Assembly (NCBI GenBank): GCA_016793925.1
Contig: JAEULH010000026.1
Span: 1 to 64,000 of the forward strand
Length of the DNA: 64,000 nucleotides
Direction of reading: 5' to 3'
Origin: Rhodospirillales bacterium
GTDB taxonomy: Bacteria; Pseudomonadota; Alphaproteobacteria; Rhodospirillales; Defluviicoccaceae
The notes under the pieces are model-generated. The model did no database searches and had not been told where the DNA came from. It saw only the letters and a list, made by a program, of their open reading frames with translations. How positions within the stretch are numbered: position 1 is the first letter of the stretch; each line of letters starts with the position of its first letter. Below, one piece after another: positions 53,058 to 64,000 of the stretch. The position numbers and the translations under genes were made by a program.

Positions 53058-53370
53058 GTCTTCAACTCACCGAGGGCCTGCGAAGCGTCCGTCCGCGCTT
53101 TGCTCAGGCGGGCTTTCTCCAATCCGGGAGCGAGGCCCGATCGGCGCGTCCCCGTCATGTCCCACGCCTCATTGACGCCGCAAAAGCCGGCCTATATCAG
53201 CTTGAGGAAATTTGGCAATGACGCTCTTCTCGATTGCGAGGGATTGAGACGATGCGACTTGCTTGGCCGCCGTCAACGTCCGATCCGACGCGGACCGCAC
53301 CGTGACCTGCCGGCGGCTTCAGTGCGGTTCTCCCGACCGGCAACCCCACGGCGCGCGAATGAGAAAGACA
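53058..53370. other. Divergent spacer trkH / HiPIP
   Basis: No full gene is seen. A promoter candidate lies on the plus strand, TTGACG at 53172-53177 and TATATC at 53193-53198 (15-base spacer). After it come two very short open frames, at 53218 (9 codons, MTLFSIARD) and 53252 (17 codons, MRLAWPPSTSDPTRTAP), which could be leader peptides but may be chance. Confidence 0.4.
53172..53198 (+). promoter_or_regulatory. Possible promoter of the HiPIP gene
   Basis: TTGACG and TATATC are 15 bases apart, good matches to -35 and -10 boxes but with a short spacer. Transcription would begin about 165 bases before the HiPIP ATG, a long leader. Confidence 0.35.
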
Positions 53371-53667
53371 ATGGAGCAGCGGAATGAAAAGGCGCAGCGG
53401 GCCCGGACCGGGGCCCTCTCGCGCCGGTCGCTGTTGCGCGCCGCTGCGCTTCTCGCCGCCGGTGCGCTGGGCACCGGCGCGGCCCGCGCGAGCCGGGCGG
53501 AAGCCAGGCTTCCGCAGGATCAGGTGAGCTACCAGAACGCACCCAAGGGCGACAAGCGCTGCAAGGACTGCGTCAACTTCGAAGGCCAAAACTCCTGCCG
53601 CGTGGTCGCGGGGACCATCAGCCCCGACGGCTGGTGTCGGTTGTGGAACGCGCGCCGGCTGGGATAG
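53371..53667 (+). CDS. High-potential iron-sulfur protein (HiPIP)
   Basis: The 98-residue product has a twin-arginine signal (SRRSLLRAAA at 17-26) and a small mature domain with four cluster ligands, Cys64, Cys67, Cys76 and Cys89 (CKDC, NSC, WC). HiPIPs are periplasmic one-electron carriers in purple bacteria and some aerobes, feeding reaction centres or terminal oxidases. Export folded through Tat fits a pre-assembled cluster. Two close Met starts (53359 and 53371) are possible; the second has GAGAAAG upstream. Confidence 0.95.
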   Translation: MEQRNEKAQRARTGALSRRSLLRAAALLAAGALGTGAARASRAEARLPQDQVSYQNAPKGDKRCKDCVNFEGQNSCRVVAGTISPDGWCRLWNARRLG

Positions 53668-53844
53668 ATCTGCCGGGGTATTCCCGTGAGCGCTCGCGTG
53701 CCTCGACAAGCGAAGAGGCATCTTCGCGCAAGGAAGAACCGGCGGAAGCAGACGCTGCCTGAGTGCGACGCGGGAGCGCCCGCGACTTGATCCTGTGCAA
53801 CGGACATTGGTCAGGACGACCGCGTCAGCGAAGAGGAGAAGTGC

Positions 53845-54948
53845 ATGCCGGGGCCCAAACTGTTCGAGCCGCTCACGCTCGGACGTATCACGTTCGCCAA
53901 CCGCATCGTCATTGCGCCGATGTGCCAGTATTCGGCGGTCGACGGCTGCATGACCGACTGGCACCTGATCCACCTCGGCCATCTCGCGCTGTCGGGCGCG
54001 GCCCTTCTGATTATCGAAGCCACGGCGGTGTCGCCCGAAGGGCGCATCAGCTATGCAGATGTCGGACTGTACGACGACGCGACCGAAGCGGCGATCGGGC
54101 GGACGATTGAGGGCGTGCGGCGATGGTCGGCCATGCCGATTGCAATCCAATTGGCACATGCCGGTCGCAAGGCGTCGACCGAGGTGCCATGGAAGGGCGG
54201 CGCGCAAATCGCGCCCGACGCTGCGAACGGCTGGCAGACGGTGGCCCCCTCTGCGATCGGTTTCAATCGGGACGGCAATGCGCCCGCAGCGCTTGACCGC
54301 GAAGGGATGGACCGCATACGCGACGCCTTCGCCGACGCCGCTCGCCGCGCCGCGCGCCTGGGGATCGACGCGGTGCAACTGCACGGAGCCCACGGCTACC
54401 TGCTGCACCAGTTCCTGTCCCCACTGTCAAACCATCGCAACGACGACTATGGCGGCAGCCTGGAGAACAGGATGCGCTTTCCCCTTGAGGTGTTCGAAGC
54501 GGTCCGCGCGGTCTTTCCGGCCGACCGACCGGTGACGATGCGGCTGTCGGGTTGCGATTGGGTCGATGGGGGCTGGGATATCGCACAGACGATCGCATTC
54601 GCGCGGGCGCTCGAGGCGCGCGGCTGCAACGCAGTGCATATTTCCAGCGGCGGCCTGCATCCCGCCCAGGCCATCCCCCTCGGCCCCGGTTACCAGGTGC
54701 CGCTGGCGCGCGCCGTGAAACAGGAAACCGGCATGCCGGTCGTCGCCGTCGGGCTGATCACCGGGTTCGATCAGGCCGAGGCGATCATCGGCACCGGCGA
54801 TGCCGATTTCGTCGCGCTGGCCCGGGGCGTCCTGTACGACCCGCGTTGGCCGTGGCATGCCGCCGCGCACCTCGGCGCGACGGTCTCCGCCCCGAACCAG
54901 TATCTCCGTTCGCAACCAGGCCGGTTCCGGCACCTGTTCGACCGATGA
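53845..54948 (+). CDS. Old Yellow Enzyme family NADH:flavin oxidoreductase
   Basis: The 367-residue FMN enzyme reduces activated C=C bonds in enones and similar electrophiles. The NamA/YqjM-type features are IVIAPMCQYSAVDG (FMN contact Cys), the HAGRKASTE loop, the substrate His pair in AVQLHGAHGYLLHQFLSP, and VGLITGFDQAE near the end. Length is normal. GAGGAG lies upstream of the ATG. A detoxifying role is likely but the substrate is not known. Confidence 0.94.
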   Translation: MPGPKLFEPLTLGRITFANRIVIAPMCQYSAVDGCMTDWHLIHLGHLALSGAALLIIEATAVSPEGRISYADVGLYDDATEAAIGRTIEGVRRWSAMPIAIQLAHAGRKASTEVPWKGGAQIAPDAANGWQTVAPSAIGFNRDGNAPAALDREGMDRIRDAFADAARRAARLGIDAVQLHGAHGYLLHQFLSPLSNHRNDDYGGSLENRMRFPLEVFEAVRAVFPADRPVTMRLSGCDWVDGGWDIAQTIAFARALEARGCNAVHISSGGLHPAQAIPLGPGYQVPLARAVKQETGMPVVAVGLITGFDQAEAIIGTGDADFVALARGVLYDPRWPWHAAAHLGATVSAPNQYLRSQPGRFRHLFDR

Positions 54949-54963
54949 GGTCGCGCGATGGGG

Positions 54964-55386
54964 TTACTCGGCGATCACCTCGCCGGAGCCGCCGAACTCC
55001 GCCGGGAAGTCCTTGAGCTTGGGCAGGCCGTCGCGCATCGGCAGCACGGTCTCGGCATAGTTGACGTGAACGCCGGGTGTGAACGCGAGCGTCGGAATCG
55101 TCGCGGCGTACACGTCGACCAGCCCGATCGTCGGATGCCGGGTCATCAGGTGCCCGCCGCACTTCGCGCAGTATTGGCGCTCGCTGAACGGCGTCTTCGA
55201 GAAGGTCGCAAGGTGTTCGGCGCCGGCGGTGACGCGCACCGCCTCGGGCGCCCACAGGCTGAAGGCGTTCACCGGACCGGCCGACCAGGATCGGCACGAA
55301 CTGCAGTGGCAGTAACCCATCGCCGCGGGCGACCCGGTAACCTCGATCTCGACTGCGCCGCAAAAGCAACGTCCCTGGTGGGTCAT
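54964..55386 (-). CDS. GFA family protein
   Basis: The 140-residue zinc protein belongs to the glutathione-dependent formaldehyde-activating (GFA/CENP-V) family. Zinc ligands are seen in GRCFCGAVEIEV, CHCSSCRSW and YCAKCGGHL. Formaldehyde activity is not proven for most members. It converges on the OYE gene with only 15 bases between stops. Confidence 0.93.
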   Translation of the reverse strand: MTHQGRCFCGAVEIEVTGSPAAMGYCHCSSCRSWSAGPVNAFSLWAPEAVRVTAGAEHLATFSKTPFSERQYCAKCGGHLMTRHPTIGLVDVYAATIPTLAFTPGVHVNYAETVLPMRDGLPKLKDFPAEFGGSGEVIAE

Positions 55387-55521
55387 GACCGTTTCCTCTT
55401 TGCTTCCCGACCTCGCACCATCCTGGCGTCGGCCTGGGCCAGGATCGCACGAGCGAAAGCCGGGTGCAAAGGCGTCCTTGACTTCAACCCGGATTGAACG
55501 GCCGGTCGACCGCAGCCCCCC

Positions 55522-57123
55522 CTATTCCCACTCGATGGTGCCGGGCGGCTTCGAGGTCAGGTCGTAGACGACGCGGCTGACGCCGTGCACTTCGTTGACG
55601 ATGCGCGAGGCGACGCGGGCGAGGAAGGCGTGGTCGAAAGCGAAGCTGTCGGCGGTCATGCCGTCGGTGGAGGTCACCGCGCGCAACGCCGCGACCTGGT
55701 CGTAGGTCCGGCTGTCGCCCATGACGCCGACGGTGTGCAGCGGGAGCAGCACGGCGAGCGCCTGCCAGATCTCGTCGTAGAGGCCGGCGGCGCGGATCTC
55801 ATCAAGAAAGATCGCGTCCACGTGGCGCAGGATCGCGCAGCGCGCCGCCGTCACCTCGCCAAGAATACGGACCGCCAGCCCCGGCCCGGGAAAAGGATGA
55901 CGGCCGAGCAATGCCTCGGGCAGGCCGAGCTCACGGCCGAGAGCCCGGACCTCGTCCTTGAACAGCTCGCGCAGCGGCTCGATCAGCGCCAGATTCATCC
56001 GTTCGGGCAGCCCGCCGACGTTGTGGTGGGACTTGATCGTGGCACTGGGGCCGCCGTGGACGGAGACCGATTCGACCACGTCGGGGTAGAGCGTCCCCTG
56101 GGCGAGGAAATCCGCGCCGCCGAGCTTATGCGCCTCCTCCTCGAAGACATCGATGAAGGTCGCGCCGATAATCTTGCGCTTGCGTTCCGGGTCGGTAACG
56201 CCTTCGAGCGCGCCGAGGAAGGCGTCGGCTGCATCCCGGTGAACCAGCGGAATATTGTAGTGGCCGCTGAACAGGCCGACCACCTCCTCCGCCTCGCCGG
56301 CGCGCATGAGCCCGGTATCGACCAGGATGCAATGCAGCTGCTCGCCGATCGCCTCGTGCAGCAGGACCGCCGTGACCGAGGAGTCGACCCCGCCCGACAG
56401 GCCGCAGATGACCCGGCCCGAGCCCACCCGCTCGCGAATCGCGCCGACGGCCTGCTCGCGGAAGGCCGCCATGGTCCAGGCTCCGCCGCAGCCGGCGATG
56501 CGGTGGGTGAAGTTGCGCAGCAGCTCGGCGCCGCGCGGGGTGTGCACGACCTCGGGGTGAAACTGCACGCCGTAGAGCCGGCGGACGTCATCGGCGATGG
56601 CGGCGAACGGCGCGCCGGCCGAAACCGCGACGGAGCGGAAGCCCGCGGGCAGGATGCTGACGTGGTCGCCATGGCTCATCCACACCGGCTCGCGGCTGCT
56701 CAGCGCGAACGCCCCGGCGAAGAGCGGGCAATCGTCGACGATCTCCAGAAGGGCGCGGCCGAACTCCCGGGTCCGGCCCTTCTCGACCGCTCCGCCAAGC
56801 TGCTCGACCATCAGTTGCTGGCCGTAGCAGATTCCGAGCACCGGGACGCCGCACGCCAGGATCGCCGCCGGCGTCCGCGGGCCGGTTTCGTCGGTGACCG
56901 ATGCCGGTCCGCCGGAGAGGATGATGGCCTTCGGCGCAAAGTTCGCGACGAAGGCGGCATCGACCTTGTGGTAGGGATGGATCTCGCAATAGACGCCGCT
57001 TTCGCGCACGCGCCTGGCGATAAGCTGGGTGACCTGCGAGCCGAAATCGACGATCAGCACCCGCTCGGCGAGCGCCTCGGCATCGACGACGGAAGAACCC
57101 GAACGCGGCTGCGCGTTATCCAT
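55522..57123 (-). CDS. guaA: GMP synthase (glutamine-hydrolysing)
   Basis: This 533-residue enzyme turns XMP into GMP. The N-terminal class I glutaminase has Cys in GICYGQQL and His/Glu in QFHPEVVHT; the ATP pyrophosphatase has the P-loop [10 protein letters not shown]; the C-terminal dimerisation domain ends with PPGTIEWE. The ATG at 57123 is chosen over a GTG nine bases earlier because the latter has a site too close. It is monocistronic. Confidence 0.97.
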   Translation of the reverse strand: MDNAQPRSGSSVVDAEALAERVLIVDFGSQVTQLIARRVRESGVYCEIHPYHKVDAAFVANFAPKAIILSGGPASVTDETGPRTPAAILACGVPVLGICYGQQLMVEQLGGAVEKGRTREFGRALLEIVDDCPLFAGAFALSSREPVWMSHGDHVSILPAGFRSVAVSAGAPFAAIADDVRRLYGVQFHPEVVHTPRGAELLRNFTHRIAGCGGAWTMAAFREQAVGAIRERVGSGRVICGLSGGVDSSVTAVLLHEAIGEQLHCILVDTGLMRAGEAEEVVGLFSGHYNIPLVHRDAADAFLGALEGVTDPERKRKIIGATFIDVFEEEAHKLGGADFLAQGTLYPDVVESVSVHGGPSATIKSHHNVGGLPERMNLALIEPLRELFKDEVRALGRELGLPEALLGRHPFPGPGLAVRILGEVTAARCAILRHVDAIFLDEIRAAGLYDEIWQALAVLLPLHTVGVMGDSRTYDQVAALRAVTSTDGMTADSFAFDHAFLARVASRIVNEVHGVSRVVYDLTSKPPGTIEWE

Positions 57124-57182
57124 GTGCGCCACGTCCGTGGATTGCGCCGATCACGGACGCGCGGTCACCGGCCGCGGCCGAC

Positions 57183-58220
57183 CTATGGCCGGGTCCGGGC
57201 CGGGGCGTGGCCGAGCCACTCGACGTACGGGCTCTTGTAGCTCTGCAGAACCTTGATGTAATTCGCCCGCTCGAACGCCGCCGGGTCGCCGACCTTCTGC
57301 TGGCTCATCGAGCCCTTCATCTGTTCGATGGACTCGTAGCCGCGCCGCTCCATCCAGCCGGTGACGCCGTCGAGCAGCGTCTTCATGTGGCCGACCCCGT
57401 TGCGCAGCAGTGACGAGGTCGTCATCACCGCGTCGGCGCCGGCCATGACGTACTTGATGACCTCGGTCCCGCTCTGGACCCCGCGGGTGGCGGCGAGCGA
57501 GCACTGCAGCCGGCCGTGCAGGACGGCGATCCACAGCAGCGGCAGGCGGATCTCGCTGGCGCTGCTGAGCTCCAGATCGGGGATCACCTCCAGCTCGTCG
57601 AGATCGAAGTCGGGCTGGTAGAAGCGGTTGAACAGCACCAGCCCGTCGGCGCCGGCCTCGACGAGACGCCTCGCCATGTCGCCGGTCGAACTGAAGAATG
57701 GACTGAGCTTGACCGATACCGGGATCTCAACCGCGCTTTTGACCGCGCCGACCACGTCCAGGTAGCGCTGCTCGACGTCCGCGCCGCTCACATGAATGCT
57801 GGCCGGGATGTAGTAGACGTTGAGCTCGATGGCCTTGGCGCCGGCGTCCGCCATGTCCTTGGCGTAGTCGGTCCATCCGGACTTGGTGATCCCGTTCAGG
57901 CTGGCGATGATCGGCACATCGGTTGCCTCGGTCGCCTTGCGGATCAGCTCGAGGTAAGGCTCCGGTCCAACCCGGTAGTCCTCGACGGCCGGGAAATACG
58001 TCAGCGACTCGGCGAACTGGTCGGTGCCGGCCTCCATCATGTACTCGAAGGACTCGTTCTCGTTCCTGATCTGCTCCTCGAACAGCGAGAACATCACGAT
58101 CGCCGACGCGCCGGCATCCTCCATCCGCTTGATGCCGTCGAGCGTGCGCGACAGCGGCGAGGCCGACGCGACGATTGGATGCTTCAGATGAAGCCCGAGA
58201 TAGGTGGTTGCCAGATCCAT
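57183..58220 (-). CDS. Dihydroorotate dehydrogenase-like protein
   Basis: The 345-residue protein has a DHOD-type TIM barrel (LGLHLKHPIVASASPLSRT, then IPVSVKLSPF and GADGLVLFNRFYQPDF) and would bind FMN. It is not the pyrimidine enzyme by context; such DHOD-like proteins occur next to NifJ-type pyruvate oxidoreductases, as here, and their reaction is not established. It lies 115 bases after nifJ on the same strand. The ribosome site is weak. Confidence 0.92.
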   Translation of the reverse strand: MDLATTYLGLHLKHPIVASASPLSRTLDGIKRMEDAGASAIVMFSLFEEQIRNENESFEYMMEAGTDQFAESLTYFPAVEDYRVGPEPYLELIRKATEATDVPIIASLNGITKSGWTDYAKDMADAGAKAIELNVYYIPASIHVSGADVEQRYLDVVGAVKSAVEIPVSVKLSPFFSSTGDMARRLVEAGADGLVLFNRFYQPDFDLDELEVIPDLELSSASEIRLPLLWIAVLHGRLQCSLAATRGVQSGTEVIKYVMAGADAVMTTSSLLRNGVGHMKTLLDGVTGWMERRGYESIEQMKGSMSQQKVGDPAAFERANYIKVLQSYKSPYVEWLGHAPARTRP

Positions 58221-58335
58221 GGTTCGGGATACCTTGTGCCTTGCGTGACTTACGTCAAACGATACTGCATCCGGCCGAACCCGGGCCGCGCCTGCCGCGG
58301 TCCGGGCCTGTCACGGCCGATAAAGCGCGCCCGGC

Positions 58336-61887
<3,552 letters not shown>

Positions 61888-61996
61888 ATGCCTTCCCTCC
61901 GCTCGGGCTGCGACAGGCGGCGTTATTTCGAACGCCGCCGCGCCGCCCTCATCCCGTTCCTGTCGTTCTCGCTCATGGGCCTTCCGGCGCCCGGTC

Positions 61997-63631
61997 CTAC
62001 CGGCCGAGCCCCGGCTCCGGCATCATCTGGATCGCATGGCACGGACACTGCTCGAAGCAGATCGCGCAGCCCGTGCAGAGATCGTAGTTGTATTCGTAGC
62101 GCTTCCCCGGCCCGAGCTTGATGATCGCATCTTCGGGACAGGCGCCGAAGCAGCCGTCGCATTCGAAGCAATTGCCGCATGACAGGCAGCGCTTGGCTTC
62201 GTAAACGGCGTCCTTCTCCGCCAGGCCCTGGACGACCTCTTCGAACGTCGCCCGCCGCTTGAGCAGGTCGGCGTGGCCCTGCGGCCGCTGCTCGGCGTCG
62301 GTGTAGAACCACAGGTGCAGCTTCTCGAACTCGGCGAGGGCGCCCTTCGGCGGCTTGCTGTAGGTTTCGCCGCGGAGATAGGCGTCGATGTTGCGAGCGG
62401 CTTTTTTGCCGTGGCCGACCCCGATCGTCACCGTCCGGTCCGACGGAACCATGTCACCGCCCGCAAACACGCCCGGTGCGCCGGTCATCATGTTCGGCGC
62501 GACAATCACCGTGCCGTCCTTCTGGAACTCCACGCCCGGGACCTTCTTGAGAAAGCCGGTGTCGGTGTCCTGGCCGAGGGCGAGAATGAGGTCGTCGGCC
62601 TCGATCGTCTCGAACTGTCCGGTTCCGCGCGGCCGCCCGTTCTCGTCGATCTCCATCACCTCGACGGTGAAGCTGGTTGCGTCGCTCGACTTGATCGTCC
62701 GCAGCCAGTGGATCTTGACGCCCTCCTCGATGGCCTCGTCGGCCTCGAACTCGTGGGCCGGCATGTGCGCGCGGTCGCGGCGATAGATGATCATCGGCTC
62801 GACGCCGAGACGCATCGCAACCCGCGCCGCGTCCATCGCGGTGTTGCCGCCGCCGTAGATGGCGACCCTGCGCCCCAGCTTCGGCGTCGCGCCGGCCTCG
62901 ACATCGCGCAGGAAGCTGACCGCGTCGAAAATCTTGGCGGCGTCGCGGCCGGGAATGTCGGTCTTTTTCGAAAGGTGCGCGCCGACGGCGACGAAAGCGG
63001 CGTCGAAGCCCCCCTCCGCCATCTCGACGGCCAGATCCTCGACCTTGTGATTGAGGACGATCGTGACGCCCATCCGCTCGATTCGACGAATCTCGCCATC
63101 GAGCACGTCGCGCGGCAGCCGGTAGGCGGGAATGCCGAAATGCATCATGCCGCCGGCCATGGGGCCGGCCTCGCGGATCTCGACGGTGTGGCCCATCAGC
63201 GTCAGATGATGCGCGGCCGAAAGGCCGCTCGGCCCGGCGCCGACGACCAGCACCCGTTTGCCGGTCGCGGCCGCCGTTATCGTCGGCGTCCAGTCTTCCG
63301 CCAGCGCCATGTCGCCGAGGAAGCGCTCAACGGCGTGAATGGTGACCGCACCATCGAGGTGTTCGCGGTTACAGTTCGTCTCGCACGGGTGATAACAGAC
63401 GCGACCGTGAACGGCCGGCAGCGGGTTGTCTTTGAGGATCGTCTCCCAGGCCTGAAGGAACCGGCCCTCCTGAGCGTGCGCCAACCAGGCCTGGATATCC
63501 TCGCCCGCGGGGCAGGCGTTGTTGCACGGCGGAAGCATGTCGACGTAGATGGGACGCTGGCTCCGGTACGGACCGACGCCGCGCTCGTGGCTCAGGTCAG
63601 GTGGAAGCGTCAGGTCGGTGGGGCGGCTCAT
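61997..63631 (-). CDS. GltD-like NAD(P)-binding flavoprotein with C-terminal ferredoxin domain
   Basis: The 544-residue protein has an N-terminal Cys-rich segment for Fe-S binding (CNNACPAGEDI and CYHPCETNCNREHL), FAD site GAGPSGLSAAHHL, NAD(P) site GGGNTAMDAARVA, and a C-terminal region of eight Cys in two clusters (SCGNCFECDGC and LCTGCAICFEQCP). It resembles glutamate synthase small subunits but is longer and has the added ferredoxin domain, so it may be an NAD(P)H:ferredoxin oxidoreductase linking to NifJ, 109 bases downstream. GGAGGAGAG precedes the ATG. Confidence 0.92.
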   Translation of the reverse strand: MSRPTDLTLPPDLSHERGVGPYRSQRPIYVDMLPPCNNACPAGEDIQAWLAHAQEGRFLQAWETILKDNPLPAVHGRVCYHPCETNCNREHLDGAVTIHAVERFLGDMALAEDWTPTITAAATGKRVLVVGAGPSGLSAAHHLTLMGHTVEIREAGPMAGGMMHFGIPAYRLPRDVLDGEIRRIERMGVTIVLNHKVEDLAVEMAEGGFDAAFVAVGAHLSKKTDIPGRDAAKIFDAVSFLRDVEAGATPKLGRRVAIYGGGNTAMDAARVAMRLGVEPMIIYRRDRAHMPAHEFEADEAIEEGVKIHWLRTIKSSDATSFTVEVMEIDENGRPRGTGQFETIEADDLILALGQDTDTGFLKKVPGVEFQKDGTVIVAPNMMTGAPGVFAGGDMVPSDRTVTIGVGHGKKAARNIDAYLRGETYSKPPKGALAEFEKLHLWFYTDAEQRPQGHADLLKRRATFEEVVQGLAEKDAVYEAKRCLSCGNCFECDGCFGACPEDAIIKLGPGKRYEYNYDLCTGCAICFEQCPCHAIQMMPEPGLGR

Positions 63632-64000
63632 CGCTTTTCTCTCCTCCTCGCGTCCGGCGTTCTTTGCCGTGTTTCACGCGGCTGTTGGCATATTGCGAGT
63701 AATAATAAAACTATGAGATCAAAGGAAATGGCGGATCGGAATATGCGGACCCGGCACGCACTGGCTTGTCTCTAGACCATGTCAAAAAGCAGCGCCGCAT
63801 TAAGCGTGCGCTGCATTTGCACTGCCGGTCCGATTGCATGATGAAAAGAGACGCCGACTTGCACAAGCCGCTGATTCCTCCCACCTCGTTGTTATTATTT
63901 ATTCGAACACCGGTGCGGTGGCCTTGATTCCGCACCATACAGCCGTTGTGCAGGCAAGACAAGACCATGGTCCGAGACATTGTCGCAGCAATGGCATCCC
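63632..64000. other. Right-edge region, promoter side of the nifJ group
   Basis: I see no confirmed gene. It should hold the minus-strand promoter of the GltD-like/nifJ run; a half FNR-like box TTGAT lies at about 63717-63721 on the minus strand without a matching partner. AT-rich stretches are at 63700-63715 and 63888-63905. An open frame begins with ATG at 63967 and runs out of the window, but only 11 codons are visible. Confidence 0.35.

Noticed and set aside
55585-57240. 551-codon open frame antisense to guaA
   Set aside because: It mirrors the guaA frame and has no recognisable domain; guaA is unmistakable on the other strand.
63967-64000. Start of a gene at the right edge
   Set aside because: Only 11 codons are visible and there is no convincing ribosome site.

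Overview
The window is a GC-rich chromosomal segment of an alphaproteobacterium, most likely from Rhodospirillales or a close relative; the sequence does not fix the genus. The clues are paired b and b' subunits in an Fo ATP-synthase operon with a 75-residue subunit c, a PhaR polyhydroxyalkanoate regulator, a high-potential iron-sulfur protein, an AtpR-like small membrane protein, a NifJ pyruvate:ferredoxin oxidoreductase and an LctP lactate permease. Nearly all of it is dense chromosomal coding sequence. I found no insertion sequence, prophage, CRISPR array, rRNA or tRNA. One gene of clearly lower GC (DUF4238, 4947-5939) looks imported.

Layout. 0.5-4.8 kb: an M23 envelope peptidase and ClpB, convergent. 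4.9-5.9 kb: the AT-richer DUF4238 gene. 6.4-10.7 kb: a tightly overlapping class I fumarase / alpha-beta hydrolase / class II fumarase operon, then a LysE-type exporter. 10.8-13.5 kb: a small protein, lactate permease and a small membrane protein. 13.6-15.3 kb: phaR and a CBS-domain gene on the minus strand, followed by a divergent intergenic region with an orphan plus-strand terminator. 15.4-20.7 kb: a DUF985 cupin and a non-homologous end-joining operon (LigD, Ku and a BRCT-HTH-TPR protein). 21.2-25.7 kb: a secreted eight-haem cytochrome, small lipoproteins and a FadL-type porin. 26.0-28.6 kb: the Fo operon atpI-B-E-b'-b. 28.7-37.5 kb: smc, a DsbA-like thioredoxin, dciA, mutY, apt, a CDP-alcohol phosphatidyltransferase and chaC.

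37.8-50.0 kb is the most integrated block: a receiver-only response regulator, a membrane PAS/degenerate-kinase protein fused to a DnaQ-type 3'-5' exonuclease, a small membrane protein, a histidine kinase whose input domain is a sodium:solute symporter, a CBS-DUF294 nucleotidyltransferase, a second SSS transporter, and a DUF485-ActP acetate symporter pair ending in a strong terminator. It looks like a system that senses and imports acetate or other short carboxylates. Together with lactate permease, PhaR, two fumarases and PFOR, it suggests a life built on short organic acids, with storage polymer and anaerobic or microaerobic options.

50.0-64.0 kb: small secreted proteins, a hexapeptide acetyltransferase, TrkH, HiPIP, an Old Yellow Enzyme, a GFA-family protein, guaA, and a minus-strand redox group (GltD-like flavoprotein with ferredoxin domain, NifJ and a DHOD-like protein).

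The best candidates for undescribed biology are the BRCT-HTH-TPR protein in the Ku/LigD operon, the pseudokinase-exonuclease fusion in the acetate signalling block, a perfect tandem pair of 24-bp repeats just before the yjcH-actP start, and a probable small RNA ending at 15337.
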